Counted from the first letter of the stretch, positions 1 through 9,571 are shown. The stretch: DNA of 64,000 bases from Hyphomicrobiales bacterium (GCA_021286855.1 JAJTBO010000003.1:248001-312000); one strand, 5' to 3'. Notes: generated by a model from the sequence alone, not told the origin. Translations and numbers: made by a program.

Positions 1-674
1 ATCGCCGCGAGCGAGGTCTCGCGCGCCCACTGAGGGCCGGCCGGGCAATATTGCACCGAAAAATGCGGGCCTTCGAGCGCGGCGACCTCGTCGACGAAGG
101 CGAGGTAGTCGTCGACGTCGGGCCGCCAGGGCCCCGGCGGCGGCGTGACCAACGCGGCGCGCAGCGCCGGATCGGCGGCGGCGAGGAACGCCGCTTCGTT
201 GCCGTAGGAGAAGGGATTGCGGTCGCGAAACGCCGGAGCGAAGGCGACCCGAATACCGACGGCGGCGGCGGCGCGGGCGACCTCGGCCGTTTCTTCGAGC
301 GCTTCCGCGCGGGAGCGTGCCTGAAAACCATGCACGTGCATGGTCGCGGCGATGCCGGTTTCGGCCATCCGGGCGAAGGCGACGGCGGCGCGTTCGAAGG
401 CCGGCAGGCGCGGTTCGCGGGCGAGATTGGGCAACCAGGATTCCAGCGGATCGTCCACGGCGCCGAAGGCGAGCGTCCGCAGGCCCCGGCCGTGATCATG
501 GGCGTTGGCGAAGGCCGGCATCGCCAAGAGCCCGTTCGAGGGGGCCGGGATCGGCGTCACCGCCGCAATACGCCCACCTCGCAGCGTCAGCCGGACCGGC
601 CCGCCGGTGGCTCCATCCGGCTTCAGGTGACGGTCGACGTCGAAACTCGTCGTCGGAGAAGCGGCTTCCTGCAT
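1..674 (-). CDS. Amidohydrolase-family protein, N-terminal part (runs off window)
   Basis: The frame is open from an ATG at 674 to the left edge of the window, giving 224 residues with no stop, so only the N-terminal part is visible. After a short beta-rich start, residues 51-64 read as the amidohydrolase metal motif: H59-x-H61 in AMPAFANAHDHGRG. A second region, MHVHG near residue 115, looks like part of the same TIM-barrel fold. Cytosine-deaminase/chlorohydrolase-type amidohydrolases hydrolyse C-N bonds in small molecules with one or two bound metals. It is the last visible gene of the minus-strand peptide-transporter operon, 201 bp after the ATPase gene, so it may process an imported compound. 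The substrate cannot be told. The family assignment rests on the HxH motif and context; the other metal ligands lie outside the window. Confidence 0.7.
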   Translation of the reverse strand, partial: MQEAASPTTSFDVDRHLKPDGATGGPVRLTLRGGRIAAVTPIPAPSNGLLAMPAFANAHDHGRGLRTLAFGAVDDPLESWLPNLAREPRLPAFERAAVAFARMAETGIAATMHVHGFQARSRAEALEETAEVARAAAAVGIRVAFAPAFRDRNPFSYGNEAAFLAAADPALRAALVTPPPGPWRPDVDDYLAFVDEVAALEGPHFSVQYCPAGPQWARETSLAA

Positions 675-875
675 GTGACGGCTCCCTTGGGGCGCCTGCC
701 CCTTGGCATGTGCTGCGTCCGGCCAAGCGAAGTTCGTGCCGACTTGCGGCGAGACCGAGCGGCGCGGCGCCTCGTCGCGTCGACGCCGGCTCGTTCCGGT
801 TCGCCCCGACCGCTCCGCGCGCCGGCAGGCGGCGTCTTCGATCGACGTCCGGGACGGAGCGTCTGGAAACCCGGG

Positions 876-2729
876 TCAGCGCGCGTCTTCCATCACCACG
901 TGACCGGGCGATACGGTGCGATACCGCCGTTCCGGCGGGAGAAATCCCAGCGGCCGCACCGGGCTCCGAAGCTCGCGAACGTCGAGATCGCGGCGGATGC
1001 CCCGGCGCGCCGGGTCGGGCACGGGAACGGCGGCGATCAGTTTCTTCGTATAGGGGTGCTGCGGATTGCCGAAGAGCGCGGCGCGGGGGCCGATCTCGAC
1101 GATCTCGCCGAGATACATCACCGCGACGCGGTGGCTGACCCGCTCGACGACGGCCATGTCGTGGGAAATGAACAGGAACGCGATCTTCAGGCTCTCCTGG
1201 AGATCCATCAGGAGGTTGCAGACCTGCGCCTTGATCGAGACGTCGAGAGCGGAAACGCTCTCGTCGGCGACGATCACCTTCGGATCGAGCGCGAGCGCCC
1301 GGGCGATCGCGATACGCTGGCGTTGGCCACCCGAGAACTCGTGCGGATAGCGGCTCATCATGTCGGGGGCGAGGCCGACCCTCTCGAGGAGATCCGCGAC
1401 CTTGTCGCGCGCCTGGGCGTGCGTGCCCAGTCTATGGCTCGTGTAGGGCTCGGCGACCGAAGCCCCGACCGTCATGCGCGGATTGAGGCTGGCGAAGGGG
1501 TCCTGAAAGATCATCTGGATGGAGCGTCGCATGCGCCGGAGATCGGCGCCGTCGAGATCCAGGACGTCGAACCCGTCGAGCTCGACCCGACCGGCGACCG
1601 GCTCGACGAGGCGCATGATCGAGCGCCCGGTGGTCGACTTGCCGCAGCCGGATTCGCCCACCAGCGACAGCGTCTCGCCCTGATGGAGATCGAAAGAGAC
1701 GCCCTCAACGGCATGGATCGCCCCGGTCCGTCGCCCGAAGACGCCGCCGCGCACGTCGAACCGGGTGACGAGATCGCGCACGCTGAGGATCGGCGGCGCG
1801 GCGCGATCGACCGTGTCGACGACCGGCGCCGCGGGAATGCGTTCGCCCGACACCGCGTCGACGATGGCGAACCGTCCGGGGATGTCGGTGTCGCCCATGT
1901 CGCCGAGCCGCGGCACCGCCGAGAGAAGCGCGCGCGTATAGGGATGACGACCGTCGTGGAAGACGTCGCGCGTCGTTCCGGTCTCCACCATGTCGCCGCG
2001 GTACATCACCATGGTCCGATCGGCGACCTCCGCCACCACGCCCATGTCGTGCGTGATGAACAACACCGCCATGTTCTCCTCGGCCTGCAACTGCTTGATC
2101 AGGTCGAGGATCTGGCCCTGGATGGTCACGTCGAGGGCGGTCGTCGGTTCGTCGGCGATCAGGAGCTTCGGCTTGGAGGCGAGCGCCATCGCGATCATCA
2201 CGCGCTGACGCATGCCGCCGGAGAACTGGTGCGGATATTCGTCGAACCGCGTCGCGGCGTTGGGAATGCGCACCTTCTCGAGCAGCCGCACCGTCTCGGC
2301 GCGGGCCGCCGCGCGGGACAGGCCCAGGTGACGGACCAGCGATTCGGAGATCTGTCGGCCGATCGTGAAGACCGGATTGAGGCTGGTCATCGGCTCCTGG
2401 AAGATCATCGCCATGTCGCGACCGCGAATGGCGCTCATCTCCTTGTCGGAGAGCGAGGTCAGCTCGCGGCCGGCCAGGTCGATCCGGCCGTCGACCCGGC
2501 TCACCCGGGGCGGCAGCAGACCCATGATCGCCAGCGAGGTGACGCTCTTGCCCGAGCCGCTCTCCCCGACGATCGCCAGGGTCTCGCCGGGGCGCACCTC
2601 GAAGGAGACATTGCGCACCACCGTCGCCCGACGTCCGTCGGTGACGAAGGAGACGCTCAGGTCCTCGACGCTGAGCACGGGAGCGGCCGCGCGCGGATCG
2701 GGGATCGGTTCGAACTTCGTCTCGGTCAT
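876..2729 (-). CDS. Dipeptide/oligopeptide ABC transporter ATP-binding protein, two fused ABC domains
   Basis: This is a 617-residue protein with two complete ABC ATPase domains in tandem, the DppD-DppF fusion seen in GsiA-type importers. Domain 1 has Walker A GESGSGKS (55-62), signature FSGGMRQR (about 169-176) and Walker [13 protein letters not shown]. Domain 2 has Walker A GESGCGKS (358-365), signature FSGGQRQR and [12 protein letters not shown]. Each domain ends with the RHPYT/QHPYT oligopeptide-transporter C-terminal motif. It powers the permeases encoded at 5371-7187. I chose the ATG at 2729 because AAGGA lies 7 nt upstream; an in-frame ATG at 2762 has no comparable site. The gene follows the DUF1028 gene by about 40 bp in one operon. 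The fused form resembles the glutathione importer GsiA, which fits the neighbouring gamma-glutamyltransferase, but the substrate is inferred. Confidence 0.93.
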   Translation of the reverse strand: MTETKFEPIPDPRAAAPVLSVEDLSVSFVTDGRRATVVRNVSFEVRPGETLAIVGESGSGKSVTSLAIMGLLPPRVSRVDGRIDLAGRELTSLSDKEMSAIRGRDMAMIFQEPMTSLNPVFTIGRQISESLVRHLGLSRAAARAETVRLLEKVRIPNAATRFDEYPHQFSGGMRQRVMIAMALASKPKLLIADEPTTALDVTIQGQILDLIKQLQAEENMAVLFITHDMGVVAEVADRTMVMYRGDMVETGTTRDVFHDGRHPYTRALLSAVPRLGDMGDTDIPGRFAIVDAVSGERIPAAPVVDTVDRAAPPILSVRDLVTRFDVRGGVFGRRTGAIHAVEGVSFDLHQGETLSLVGESGCGKSTTGRSIMRLVEPVAGRVELDGFDVLDLDGADLRRMRRSIQMIFQDPFASLNPRMTVGASVAEPYTSHRLGTHAQARDKVADLLERVGLAPDMMSRYPHEFSGGQRQRIAIARALALDPKVIVADESVSALDVSIKAQVCNLLMDLQESLKIAFLFISHDMAVVERVSHRVAVMYLGEIVEIGPRAALFGNPQHPYTKKLIAAVPVPDPARRGIRRDLDVRELRSPVRPLGFLPPERRYRTVSPGHVVMEDAR

Positions 2730-2769
2730 GGCGACGTCCTTCGTCGGCGTGTCTCGCGTCATCGGTCGC

Positions 2770-3525
2770 TCACGGCTTCCACGGCGTGGCGAAGGAGACG
2801 GAAGGGCGGCCTTCCGCCTCGCGCGCCGCTTCGAGATCGGCGATCCGCCGATCGATCACGCTGCGGTCGAGCATGCCGCCGGGATTGGCCCGGGTCGGCA
2901 TGGTCTCGACGACGTGGAGATAGCGCTCGCCCGCCACCGCCCAGAGGCGGCGCAACTCGGCGAGCGGATCGGGATGGTCGTCGGCGCGGATGTCGAGCCA
3001 CGGATAGTCCTGGTCGCGGTGGACGACGATCGCCGCCGACTGTCGGCCGCGCTTGTCGCCGCCGGCGTCCTCGCCGGCCTGCATCGCCTCCAGGAAGCGC
3101 TCGACCAGCGGCTTGCCGGCGGTCGCCTGGAACACCGCCAGCGTCGTTTCGATCACCTGCGGCCCGGCGAGCATGTTGCCGGCGACCGAGACGTTCTCCG
3201 CGAGGAGATGGCCGGCCCAGTCGATGCAGGCGGGGCCGGTGAAGGCGGCGTTGCGACCGTTCGCGTCGATCAGATGAACCTGCCGCTGGCGATGGCCCGC
3301 ATCGCGCTCGGTGAGGATCCGCAGCGCCTCTTCGGGCGCGTGGCCCTCGGCGAGGAGCGTCAGGCCGTCGATCCCGTAGAGCGGATTGACGAAGGCTTGC
3401 GTCGCGACCGCGCCGACCCCGGCTCGGATGTGGGGAACCAGAGTTCCGACGGAGAAGAACCGGCTCGCCACGGCGACGCCGAACTGACCGTTCGCGGGAT
3501 CGCGAGCGACGATGGACCAGGTCAT
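2770..3525 (-). CDS. DUF1028 family protein (Ntn-hydrolase-like)
   Basis: This 251-residue protein begins MTWSIVARDP and continues with VASRFFSVGTLVPHIRAGVGAV, the characteristic N-terminus of the DUF1028 family. Members have an Ntn-hydrolase-like fold, and their reaction is not established. They are often encoded beside peptide transporters and gamma-glutamyltransferase-like enzymes, as here. Stretches such as TQAFVNPLYGIDGL and VAGNMLAG match conserved blocks of the family. Only 3 bp separate it from the upstream gamma-glutamyltransferase gene, so the two are almost certainly co-translated. There is no signal peptide, so it probably acts in the cytoplasm on the imported compound. The family is clear, the function is unknown. 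Confidence 0.88.
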   Translation of the reverse strand: MTWSIVARDPANGQFGVAVASRFFSVGTLVPHIRAGVGAVATQAFVNPLYGIDGLTLLAEGHAPEEALRILTERDAGHRQRQVHLIDANGRNAAFTGPACIDWAGHLLAENVSVAGNMLAGPQVIETTLAVFQATAGKPLVERFLEAMQAGEDAGGDKRGRQSAAIVVHRDQDYPWLDIRADDHPDPLAELRRLWAVAGERYLHVVETMPTRANPGGMLDRSVIDRRIADLEAAREAEGRPSVSFATPWKP

Positions 3526-3528
3526 GGA

Positions 3529-5313
3529 TCACCTCCCGATGGCGTAGGCCTGCATCAGTCTGGGGGTCGCGGCGGCGCGTAAGAGACCGTCGGCGTCGCG
3601 CTCCGCCGCCGTCAGCCGGCCGATCGTCCACGGGTCGGCCACCGTCAGGCGATGACCGCGCCGCCGCAACTCGTCGAGAGTGGCCGCCGGGAAGGAGGAT
3701 TCGACCATCAGGCTGCCGGGATCGCTGGTGCGCGGATGGAACGACCCGGGAAAATGCGCGGTGTGGAACAGCGGCCGATCGATCGCCGCCTGGAGATCGA
3801 TCCCGTGATGGACGTGGCGCAAGAAGAACGAGAGCTGCCACTGGTCCTGCTGATCGCCGCCGGGCGTGCCGAAGGCGAGCGCCGGCCGCCCCTCGTGGAG
3901 CGCGATCGACGGCGTCAGCGTGGTGCGCGGCCGTTTGCCGGGCGCGAGCGAGGTCGGCAGGCCCGGCGTCAGCCAGAACATCTGCGCCCGCGAATTGAGG
4001 CAGAAGCCGAGGCCGGGGATGGTCGGCGAGGACTGCAGCCAGCCGCCCGACGGCGTCACCGACACCATGTTGCCATGGCGGTCGATGACGTCGATGTGGA
4101 CGGTGTCGCCGCGCTTCTCGCTGAGATGCGCCATGGTCGGCTCGTAGACCGCGCCGGTCTTCGAGGTCGCGCCGAGCATCGCCATGGTGCTGTCGACCTG
4201 GGCCTCGAAGCCGGCGAGCCGGCCGGGACGCAGCTCGAGCGAAGCGGTCTCGCCGATCAGGCGACGCCGCTCCGCCGCGTAGGGCTCGCTCAGCAGCGTC
4301 TCGATCGGCACGTCCGTGAAGTCGGGATCGCCGTAATAGACCTCGCGATCGGCATAGGCGAGCTTCATCGCCTCGACCACGGTGTGGACGAAGTCCGGCC
4401 CGTCCGGATCCATCGCGGCGAGGTCGAATCCGGCGAGCAGCGACAGGCTCTGCAGCAGCACCGGCCCCTGGCCCCAGGGCCGGGTCTTGGCCACCGTCCA
4501 GCCGCGATAATCGAAGGTCTGCGGCGTCTCGACGGTCGCCGACCAGCCGGCCATGTCGGCGGCGGTCAACACGCCCTTGTGCCGATCGCCGCTGGCGTCC
4601 ATCACCTCGGCGGTCGAAAGCCAAGCCCCGATCTCCTCGGCGACGAAGCCGCGGTAGAAGGCGTCGCGGGCCCGCTCGATCCCCGCCTCGCGGCCGCCGG
4701 CGGCGTCGGCCTCGGCGACGATCCGCCGCCAGGTCTCGGCGAGGACCGGATTGCGGAAGAGTTCGCGCGGCCGCGGCGCCGACCCGCCGGGCAACCAGGT
4801 CGCATGCGAGGTCGGCCAATGTTCTTCGAAGAAGGCGCCGAGCCCGGCGATGGTCGCGGAGACGCGCGCCAACATCGGATGGCCGGCCTCGGCGTAGTGG
4901 ATCGCTGGCTCCAACACGTCGCGCACGCTCATCGTGCCGTAGTCGCGCAGCATCAGCATCCAGCCGTCGAAGGCGCCGGGGATGACCGTCGCCAGAAGGC
5001 CGTCGCCGGGAATGATGTCGAGCCCTTCGCCGCGGTAGCGCTCGATGGTCGCGCCGGCCGGCGCCGGACCCTGGGCGCAGATCACTTCCGTGCGCCCGGT
5101 TCGGGCCGAATGGATCAGCGCCGGCAGGTCGCCGCCCGGGCCGCACAGATGCGGTTCGACGATCTGCAGCACGAAGCCGGTCGCAACCGCCGCATCGAAG
5201 GCGTTGCCGCCCTTCTCGAGGATGGCCATGCCGACCGCCGAGGCGATCCAGTGGGTCGACGTGACGACGCCGAACGTGCCGAGGATTTCCGGACGCGTGG
5301 TGAACCCGGTCAT
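3529..5313 (-). CDS. ggt: Gamma-glutamyltransferase family protein, probably cytosolic
   Basis: This is a 594-residue GGT-family Ntn hydrolase. The N-terminal domain has GVVTSTHWIASAVGMAIL and GGNAFDAAVATGF, both typical of the family. The expected autoprocessing nucleophile is T404 in GDTVHIDVIDRHGNMVSVT, which matches the family TTH-x-SVVD...GN motif at the start of the small subunit. A glycine-rich segment (PSGGW) follows. Unlike classic periplasmic GGT there is no signal peptide, so I expect a cytosolic enzyme cleaving gamma-glutamyl or related amide bonds after import. Glutaryl/cephalosporin-acylase-like members share this fold, so strict substrate identity is open. The gene sits 57 bp downstream of the DppC-type permease gene and 3 bp upstream of the DUF1028 gene. 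Confidence 0.9.
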   Translation of the reverse strand: MTGFTTRPEILGTFGVVTSTHWIASAVGMAILEKGGNAFDAAVATGFVLQIVEPHLCGPGGDLPALIHSARTGRTEVICAQGPAPAGATIERYRGEGLDIIPGDGLLATVIPGAFDGWMLMLRDYGTMSVRDVLEPAIHYAEAGHPMLARVSATIAGLGAFFEEHWPTSHATWLPGGSAPRPRELFRNPVLAETWRRIVAEADAAGGREAGIERARDAFYRGFVAEEIGAWLSTAEVMDASGDRHKGVLTAADMAGWSATVETPQTFDYRGWTVAKTRPWGQGPVLLQSLSLLAGFDLAAMDPDGPDFVHTVVEAMKLAYADREVYYGDPDFTDVPIETLLSEPYAAERRRLIGETASLELRPGRLAGFEAQVDSTMAMLGATSKTGAVYEPTMAHLSEKRGDTVHIDVIDRHGNMVSVTPSGGWLQSSPTIPGLGFCLNSRAQMFWLTPGLPTSLAPGKRPRTTLTPSIALHEGRPALAFGTPGGDQQDQWQLSFFLRHVHHGIDLQAAIDRPLFHTAHFPGSFHPRTSDPGSLMVESSFPAATLDELRRRGHRLTVADPWTIGRLTAAERDADGLLRAAATPRLMQAYAIGR

Positions 5314-5370
5314 GTGGTGTTCCGTTTGCGGTTGACGTGGGCAGAAGAAGGCGGGAGCGGGAGGCGAGGA

Positions 5371-6243
5371 TCAGGCGGAGCGCGGGTCGAGCGCGTCTCT
5401 GAGACCGTCGCCGAGGAGATTGAACCCGACGACGACGAGAAAGATCGCGCCGCCCGGCCAGACCGCCATCCACGGCGCCTGAGTGAGGAAGTTCTTGGCG
5501 ACGTTGAGCATGGACCCCCAGCTCGCCGCCGGCGGCTGTTGGCCGAGCCCGAGGAAGGAGAGGCTCGCCTCGGCGATGATCGCGGTGGCGACCGTCAGCG
5601 TGGCCTGCACCAGGATCGGCGGCAGGACGTTGGGAAAGACGTAACGCGTCATGATCGCCACAGGACCGAGGCCGATGGCGCGGGCGCCCTCGACATATTC
5701 CTCCGCCTTGACCGCGAGCGCTTGGCCGCGGGTGAGCCGGATGAAGATCGGCAGCGCCGACATCGCGATCGCGATCATCGAATTGATCAGGCTCGGCCCG
5801 AGGAAGGCGGCGAGCGCGATCGCGGTGATCAGGAAGGGCATGGCCAGGAAGGCCTCGGTGATGCGGCTGACGATCATGTCGAACCAGCCGCCGAGATAGC
5901 CGGAGAGAATGCCGAGCGGCACGCCGATCGACACCGCCAGCATCACCGAGAAGAGGCCGGCGGAGAGCGAGGCGCGCGCCCCCCAGATCATCCGCGCGAG
6001 GATGTCGCGGCCGAGTTCGTCGGTGCCGATGGGGTGGCTCCACGACGGCGGCTTGCGGATCGCCGACCAACTCGTCTGCAGGGGATCGGCGATCGGCAGG
6101 AGCGGCGCGAGAATCGCGAGGATTGCGAAGGTCGCGACGATCGCGAGCCCGGCCAGCGCCGCCTTGTTGGCGACGAGCTTGCGCCAGGCGCGGCTCTTGC
6201 CACGAGTCGGCGCCGTCGCCTCGGATGCGTCGAGTGCGGTCAC
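5371..6243 (-). CDS. Dipeptide-type ABC transporter permease (DppC-like)
   Basis: This 290-residue inner-membrane permease begins with a cytoplasmic tail, a first transmembrane helix (AALAGLAIVATFAILAILAP), the HPIGTDELGRDILAR motif typical of DppC/OppC proteins, and five further hydrophobic helices. The EAA loop interacting with the ATPase is EYVEGARAIGLGPVAIMTRYV. I place the start at the GTG at 6243, which overlaps the TGA of the upstream DppB-like gene by 4 nt (GTGA), implying translational coupling. The frame stays open upstream, but that part is antisense-like and does not match the family. It forms the translocation pore with the 6240-7187 product. Confidence 0.95.
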   Translation of the reverse strand: MTALDASEATAPTRGKSRAWRKLVANKAALAGLAIVATFAILAILAPLLPIADPLQTSWSAIRKPPSWSHPIGTDELGRDILARMIWGARASLSAGLFSVMLAVSIGVPLGILSGYLGGWFDMIVSRITEAFLAMPFLITAIALAAFLGPSLINSMIAIAMSALPIFIRLTRGQALAVKAEEYVEGARAIGLGPVAIMTRYVFPNVLPPILVQATLTVATAIIAEASLSFLGLGQQPPAASWGSMLNVAKNFLTQAPWMAVWPGGAIFLVVVGFNLLGDGLRDALDPRSA

Positions 6244-7187
6244 AGCGAGGCCCTCATGCGCGGGTTGAGGACGACGTAGAGCACGTCGGCGAGGAGGTTC
6301 ATCGAGATGAAGCCGATGGCGGTGCACAGCACCACGCCCTGCACCACCGCGTAATCGCGGGTGAAGACCGCGTCGACGATGAGTTTGCCGAAGCCGGGGA
6401 TCGTGAAGATCTGTTCGGTGAGCACCGCGCCGGCGAGGAGTTCGCCGAACAACAGCGCGCTCAGGGTGACGATCGGCAGCACCGCGTTGCGGAACCCGTG
6501 CGACAGGATCACCGCCCGCTCGGAGAGCCCCTTCGCCCGGGCGGTGCGGACATAATCTGAGCTGAGCACGCCGATCATCGCCGAGCGGGTGTGACGCATC
6601 ATCGTGGCGGCGAGCGCATTGCCGAGCACGAAGGACGGCATCAGCATCGTCTTCAAGGAGAGCAGCGGATCGACGAAGAAGGGCTGATAGCCCGACGCCG
6701 GCAACCACCCGAGCTTCACCGAGACGAGCAGGATCAACATGATGCCGAGCCAGAAGTTCGGCACCGAAAGTCCCGACAGGGCCAGCACGCTCGTCAGATA
6801 GTCGATGAAGGTGTTCTTCTTGACCGCCGCGAGAACCCCCAGGGGAATGCCGATCACCAGGGCGAAGGTCATCGACATCAGGGCCAGTTGCAGGGTCACC
6901 GGCAGTTTCTCGGCGATCAGGTCGACGACCGGCTGATTGGTCCGGAGCGAGATGCCGAGATCGCCGCGCAGCGCGTTGCCGATCCAGGCGACGTATTGGA
7001 CCGGGATCGGGTCGTTCAGATGATACTTGGCGCGCAGCAGCTCAAGCAGCGCCGGATCGCGCTCCTCGCCGGCCATCACCAGGACGGGGTCGCCCGGCAA
7101 CAGCTTCTGCAGCGAGAAGACGAAGAGCGAGATGATCAGCAGCGTCGGGATCGCCAGGAGGAGGCGGCGAGCAATGAAGACGTACAT
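6240..7187 (-). CDS. Dipeptide-type ABC transporter permease (DppB-like)
   Basis: This 315-residue permease of the DppB/OppB family starts MYVFIARRLLLAIPTLLIIS, with one helix followed by the LPGDPV motif and a periplasmic loop, then five helices. The EAA loop is DYVRTARAKGLSERAVILSHG. Family length is about 310-340, so it is complete. It follows the binding-protein gene after a 69-bp gap holding a strong hairpin and overlaps the next permease gene by 4 nt. Inner-membrane protein; partner of the DppC-like subunit and the fused ATPase. Confidence 0.95.
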   Translation of the reverse strand: MYVFIARRLLLAIPTLLIISLFVFSLQKLLPGDPVLVMAGEERDPALLELLRAKYHLNDPIPVQYVAWIGNALRGDLGISLRTNQPVVDLIAEKLPVTLQLALMSMTFALVIGIPLGVLAAVKKNTFIDYLTSVLALSGLSVPNFWLGIMLILLVSVKLGWLPASGYQPFFVDPLLSLKTMLMPSFVLGNALAATMMRHTRSAMIGVLSSDYVRTARAKGLSERAVILSHGFRNAVLPIVTLSALLFGELLAGAVLTEQIFTIPGFGKLIVDAVFTRDYAVVQGVVLCTAIGFISMNLLADVLYVVLNPRMRASL

Positions 7188-7222
7188 CGGGCGCTCCGGC
7201 TGGACCGGGAGAAGATGAGGGC

Positions 7223-7248
7223 GGGAGAGGAGGCCGACCTCCCCTCCC
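7223..7248 (-). repeat. GC-rich hairpin after binding-protein gene
   Basis: There are 11-nt inverted arms, GGGAGAGGAGG and CCTCCCCTCCC, with one mismatch and a CCGA loop. It begins 8 nt after the stop codon of the binding-protein gene. No U-run follows on the coding strand, so I read it as an mRNA-stabilising or partial-termination element between the binding protein and the permeases. Confidence 0.5.
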
Positions 7249-7256
7249 CGATCGCG

Positions 7257-8771
7257 TCACTTGGACTTGGAGAGCCCGGTCAGACGGATCATGCCGTCCG
7301 GCGACGGCACGAAGCCGGCGAGCTTCTTGTCGAAGGCCCACAGCCAGGACTGATGGCCGAGATAGATGTAGGGCATGTCGTCGTCGAGGATCGCGGCCGC
7401 GGCGTCGTACTTCTCCTTGCGCACCTTCGTGTCGACCGAGGCGCGGGCGCCGTTGAGCAGTTCGTCGACCTTCGGGTTGCAGTAGTGGACCTCGTTGAGG
7501 GCGGCCTTGCAGGTGACGAACTGGTGGATGTTGCCGTCCGGATCGACGCGGCCGGACCAGTCGGTGCGGGCGGTCTGGAAGTTGCCGGCGGTCTCCTCGT
7601 TGAGGAGCGTGGCGAACTCGGTCGTCTTCAGCGTCACGTCGAAACCGGCCTCGGCGACCATCGCCTGCACCGCCTGCATCATCTGCCCGACGATCGGCTG
7701 GTTGGAGATCAGCATCTCGACCGGCACGCGGTCGTAGCCGGCCGCCTTCAGGAGCGCCTTGGCCTTGGCGACGTCGCGCGTGGGAACCGGGATGGACTTG
7801 TCGTACCACGGGCTCGTCGGCGCGAAGGGCTGGTTGCCGGCCGGCGCGGTGCCTTCGTAGACGATCTGGTTCAACGCCTCGCGATCGATGGCGAGCGAGA
7901 AGGCCTGACGCACCCGCTTGTCCTTGCCCATCGGATTGTCGGCGCGCGGGCCGTGGCCGACGTTCACGTAGATCGACAGGAAGCCGAGATTGACCACCTG
8001 CGCCTGGGCGAGCTTCGCGTCGCCCTTCACCGTCGCCACGTCGGTCGGCACCATGCGCTCGATCAGATCGAGATCGCCGGCGCGCAGATTGGCGAGACGC
8101 ACGGTCGAATCGACGATCGGCAGATAGGTCACCTTGTCGAAGTGGATCTGGTCCTTGTTCCAATAGTCGGCGAACTTCTCGAGCACGATGCGGTCCTGCT
8201 GGACGCGCTCGACGAACTTGAACGGACCGGCGCAGACCGGATGGCTGGAGAAGTTGGCGCCGAGCTCGGCCGCCGCCTTCGGCGAAACGATCATGCCGGC
8301 GCGATCGGAGAGCTGGGCGAGCAGCGTCGCGTCCGGTTGCTTCAGCTTGAAGGTGACCTCCAGCGGACCGGTCGCCGCGACGCTCTCCACCGAGGAGAGC
8401 TCGCTCTTTCGACGCGACTCCGGCATCTTCATGTTGCGATCTATCGTGGCGACGACCGCGGCTGCGTCCATCGCCGTGCCGTCATGGAACACGACGCCGG
8501 GGCGCAGCTTCATCGTCAGGACCTTGCCCTCGCCCGACCACGCCCATTCGGTGGCGAGCTGCGGCACGATCTCGAGGCCGGGCGACACGTCGACGAGCTT
8601 GTCGCACATCGCGGTATAGACGATGCGGCCGACGAAGGTGCGCGACTGCGCGGGATCGAGCATGTCCGGATCTTCGGCGAGACCGATCTTCAGATCCGCC
8701 GCGAAGACGGGGGCCGCGAGCAGCGCGCCCGTCAGAGCGGTCGCCAAGAACCATGGCTTCGTCATACTCAT
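7257..8771 (-). CDS. Peptide-type ABC transporter substrate-binding protein (SBP family 5)
   Basis: This 504-residue periplasmic binding protein carries a Sec signal peptide (residues 1 to about 24, ending APVFAA). The mature start DLKIGLAEDPDMLDPAQSRTFVG is the usual family-5 (DppA/OppA/GsiB-like) opening. Later segments such as LRPGVVFHDGTAMDAAAVVATIDR and VRQAFSLAIDREAL are family hallmarks. It captures the ligand for the DppB/DppC/fused-ATPase importer. Two ATGs lie 6 nt apart (8771 and 8765) behind AAGGAAGAGGAG and either could be used. It is the first structural gene after the GntR gene, with a 52-bp gap. The ligand is not determinable from sequence; context suggests a peptide or gamma-glutamyl compound. 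Confidence 0.94.
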   Translation of the reverse strand: MSMTKPWFLATALTGALLAAPVFAADLKIGLAEDPDMLDPAQSRTFVGRIVYTAMCDKLVDVSPGLEIVPQLATEWAWSGEGKVLTMKLRPGVVFHDGTAMDAAAVVATIDRNMKMPESRRKSELSSVESVAATGPLEVTFKLKQPDATLLAQLSDRAGMIVSPKAAAELGANFSSHPVCAGPFKFVERVQQDRIVLEKFADYWNKDQIHFDKVTYLPIVDSTVRLANLRAGDLDLIERMVPTDVATVKGDAKLAQAQVVNLGFLSIYVNVGHGPRADNPMGKDKRVRQAFSLAIDREALNQIVYEGTAPAGNQPFAPTSPWYDKSIPVPTRDVAKAKALLKAAGYDRVPVEMLISNQPIVGQMMQAVQAMVAEAGFDVTLKTTEFATLLNEETAGNFQTARTDWSGRVDPDGNIHQFVTCKAALNEVHYCNPKVDELLNGARASVDTKVRKEKYDAAAAILDDDMPYIYLGHQSWLWAFDKKLAGFVPSPDGMIRLTGLSKSK

Positions 8772-8823
8772 CTCCTCTTCCTTTCGATCGGCGGCCCCCG
8801 ACGGAACCGCGTGTGTGCGGGTC

Positions 8824-9540
8824 TCAGGTCTCCGTCCGCTCGGCGAGCGGATCGTGCGAAGTGGCGCGGACGAGGCTCTCCTGAAGCGTCAGGAGGTGAC
8901 GGCGCATCGCCTCGGCCGCGCCGATCGGATCGCGCGCCGCGATCGCGTCGATGATCGCCAGATGCTGATCGTGGGTGACGGGCCGCGTCTTGGCCGCCGA
9001 ACGCGCCTGTTCGCGAATCTTCTGCCAAGCCGGTTCCTGGCGGACGCGGTTCATCACGTCGAACAGCACCAGCAGCAGCTTGTTGTTCGCGCAGCGCGCG
9101 ATCTGCCGGTGCAACGCGCCGTCCCAGAGCTCGCGGCCGTCCGCGTCGGTGCACTCGTCGATCTTGGCGATCAGGTCGTACATGCCGCGGACGTCGGCGG
9201 GGCCGGCCCGCAGCGCCGCGAGCTGGGCCAGTTGCGGCTCGAGCCGGAGCCGCACCTCCATCACCTCCATGGCGTCGGTGCCGGCGACCAGAACGCCGAG
9301 ATCGTCGTAGGGCTCGGCCGGGCGCGTCCCGGCGAAGGTTCCCGACCCCTGACGCCGCCACACCAGCCCTTCCGCCTCGAGCACCTCGAGGGCCCGACGC
9401 ACCGACCGACGGCCGATGTCGAACTCTTCCGCCAGATTCCGTTCGGTCGGCAATCGCGCGCCGGCGACGAAGCGCCCCGACCGGAGCAGATCGCGCAAGC
9501 GCTCGAGGGCGACGTTGGAATTGTCTCGATCGTCCGTCAT
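8824..9540 (-). CDS. GntR-family regulator, FCD domain, of the peptide-transporter operon
   Basis: This 238-residue regulator has an N-terminal winged HTH (RLPTERNLAEEFDIGRRSVRRALEVLE) and a C-terminal FCD ligand domain. The FCD metal ligands are visible as D in WDGALH, the H of that motif, and later H residues in HDQHLAII and MRRHLL. FadR-subfamily regulators usually repress an adjacent operon until a small carboxylate binds. I chose the ATG at 9540 over an upstream in-frame ATG at 9600 because a palindrome (9553-9569) and a -35-like TTGACG lie between them and fit a promoter/operator better than coding sequence. It is the first gene of the operon and probably autoregulates. Confidence 0.9.
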   Translation of the reverse strand: MTDDRDNSNVALERLRDLLRSGRFVAGARLPTERNLAEEFDIGRRSVRRALEVLEAEGLVWRRQGSGTFAGTRPAEPYDDLGVLVAGTDAMEVMEVRLRLEPQLAQLAALRAGPADVRGMYDLIAKIDECTDADGRELWDGALHRQIARCANNKLLLVLFDVMNRVRQEPAWQKIREQARSAAKTRPVTHDQHLAIIDAIAARDPIGAAEAMRRHLLTLQESLVRATSHDPLAERTET

Positions 9541-9552
9541 CGAATGGATCGC

Positions 9553-9569
9553 ACCAATTTTTGATTGGT
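9553..9569 (-). promoter_or_regulatory. Palindromic operator before the GntR/peptide-transport operon
   Basis: The sequence shows perfect 6-bp arms, ACCAAT and ATTGGT, separated by 5 bp (TTTTG), in an AT-rich patch 13 bp upstream of the chosen GntR start. Size and position suit autoregulation by the FCD-GntR protein. The assignment to that protein is inferred. Confidence 0.5.
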
Positions 9570-9571
9570 TC

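Noticed and set aside
876-2762. ATG at 2762 as start of the fused ATPase
   Set aside because: No ribosome-binding site; the ATG at 2729 has AAGGA at 7 nt.
51-3242. A plus-strand open frame of more than 1000 codons opposite the peptide-transporter genes
   Set aside because: Arg/Gly/Asp-rich translation with no family likeness; it is the antisense shadow of well-supported minus-strand genes, a normal effect of very high GC.
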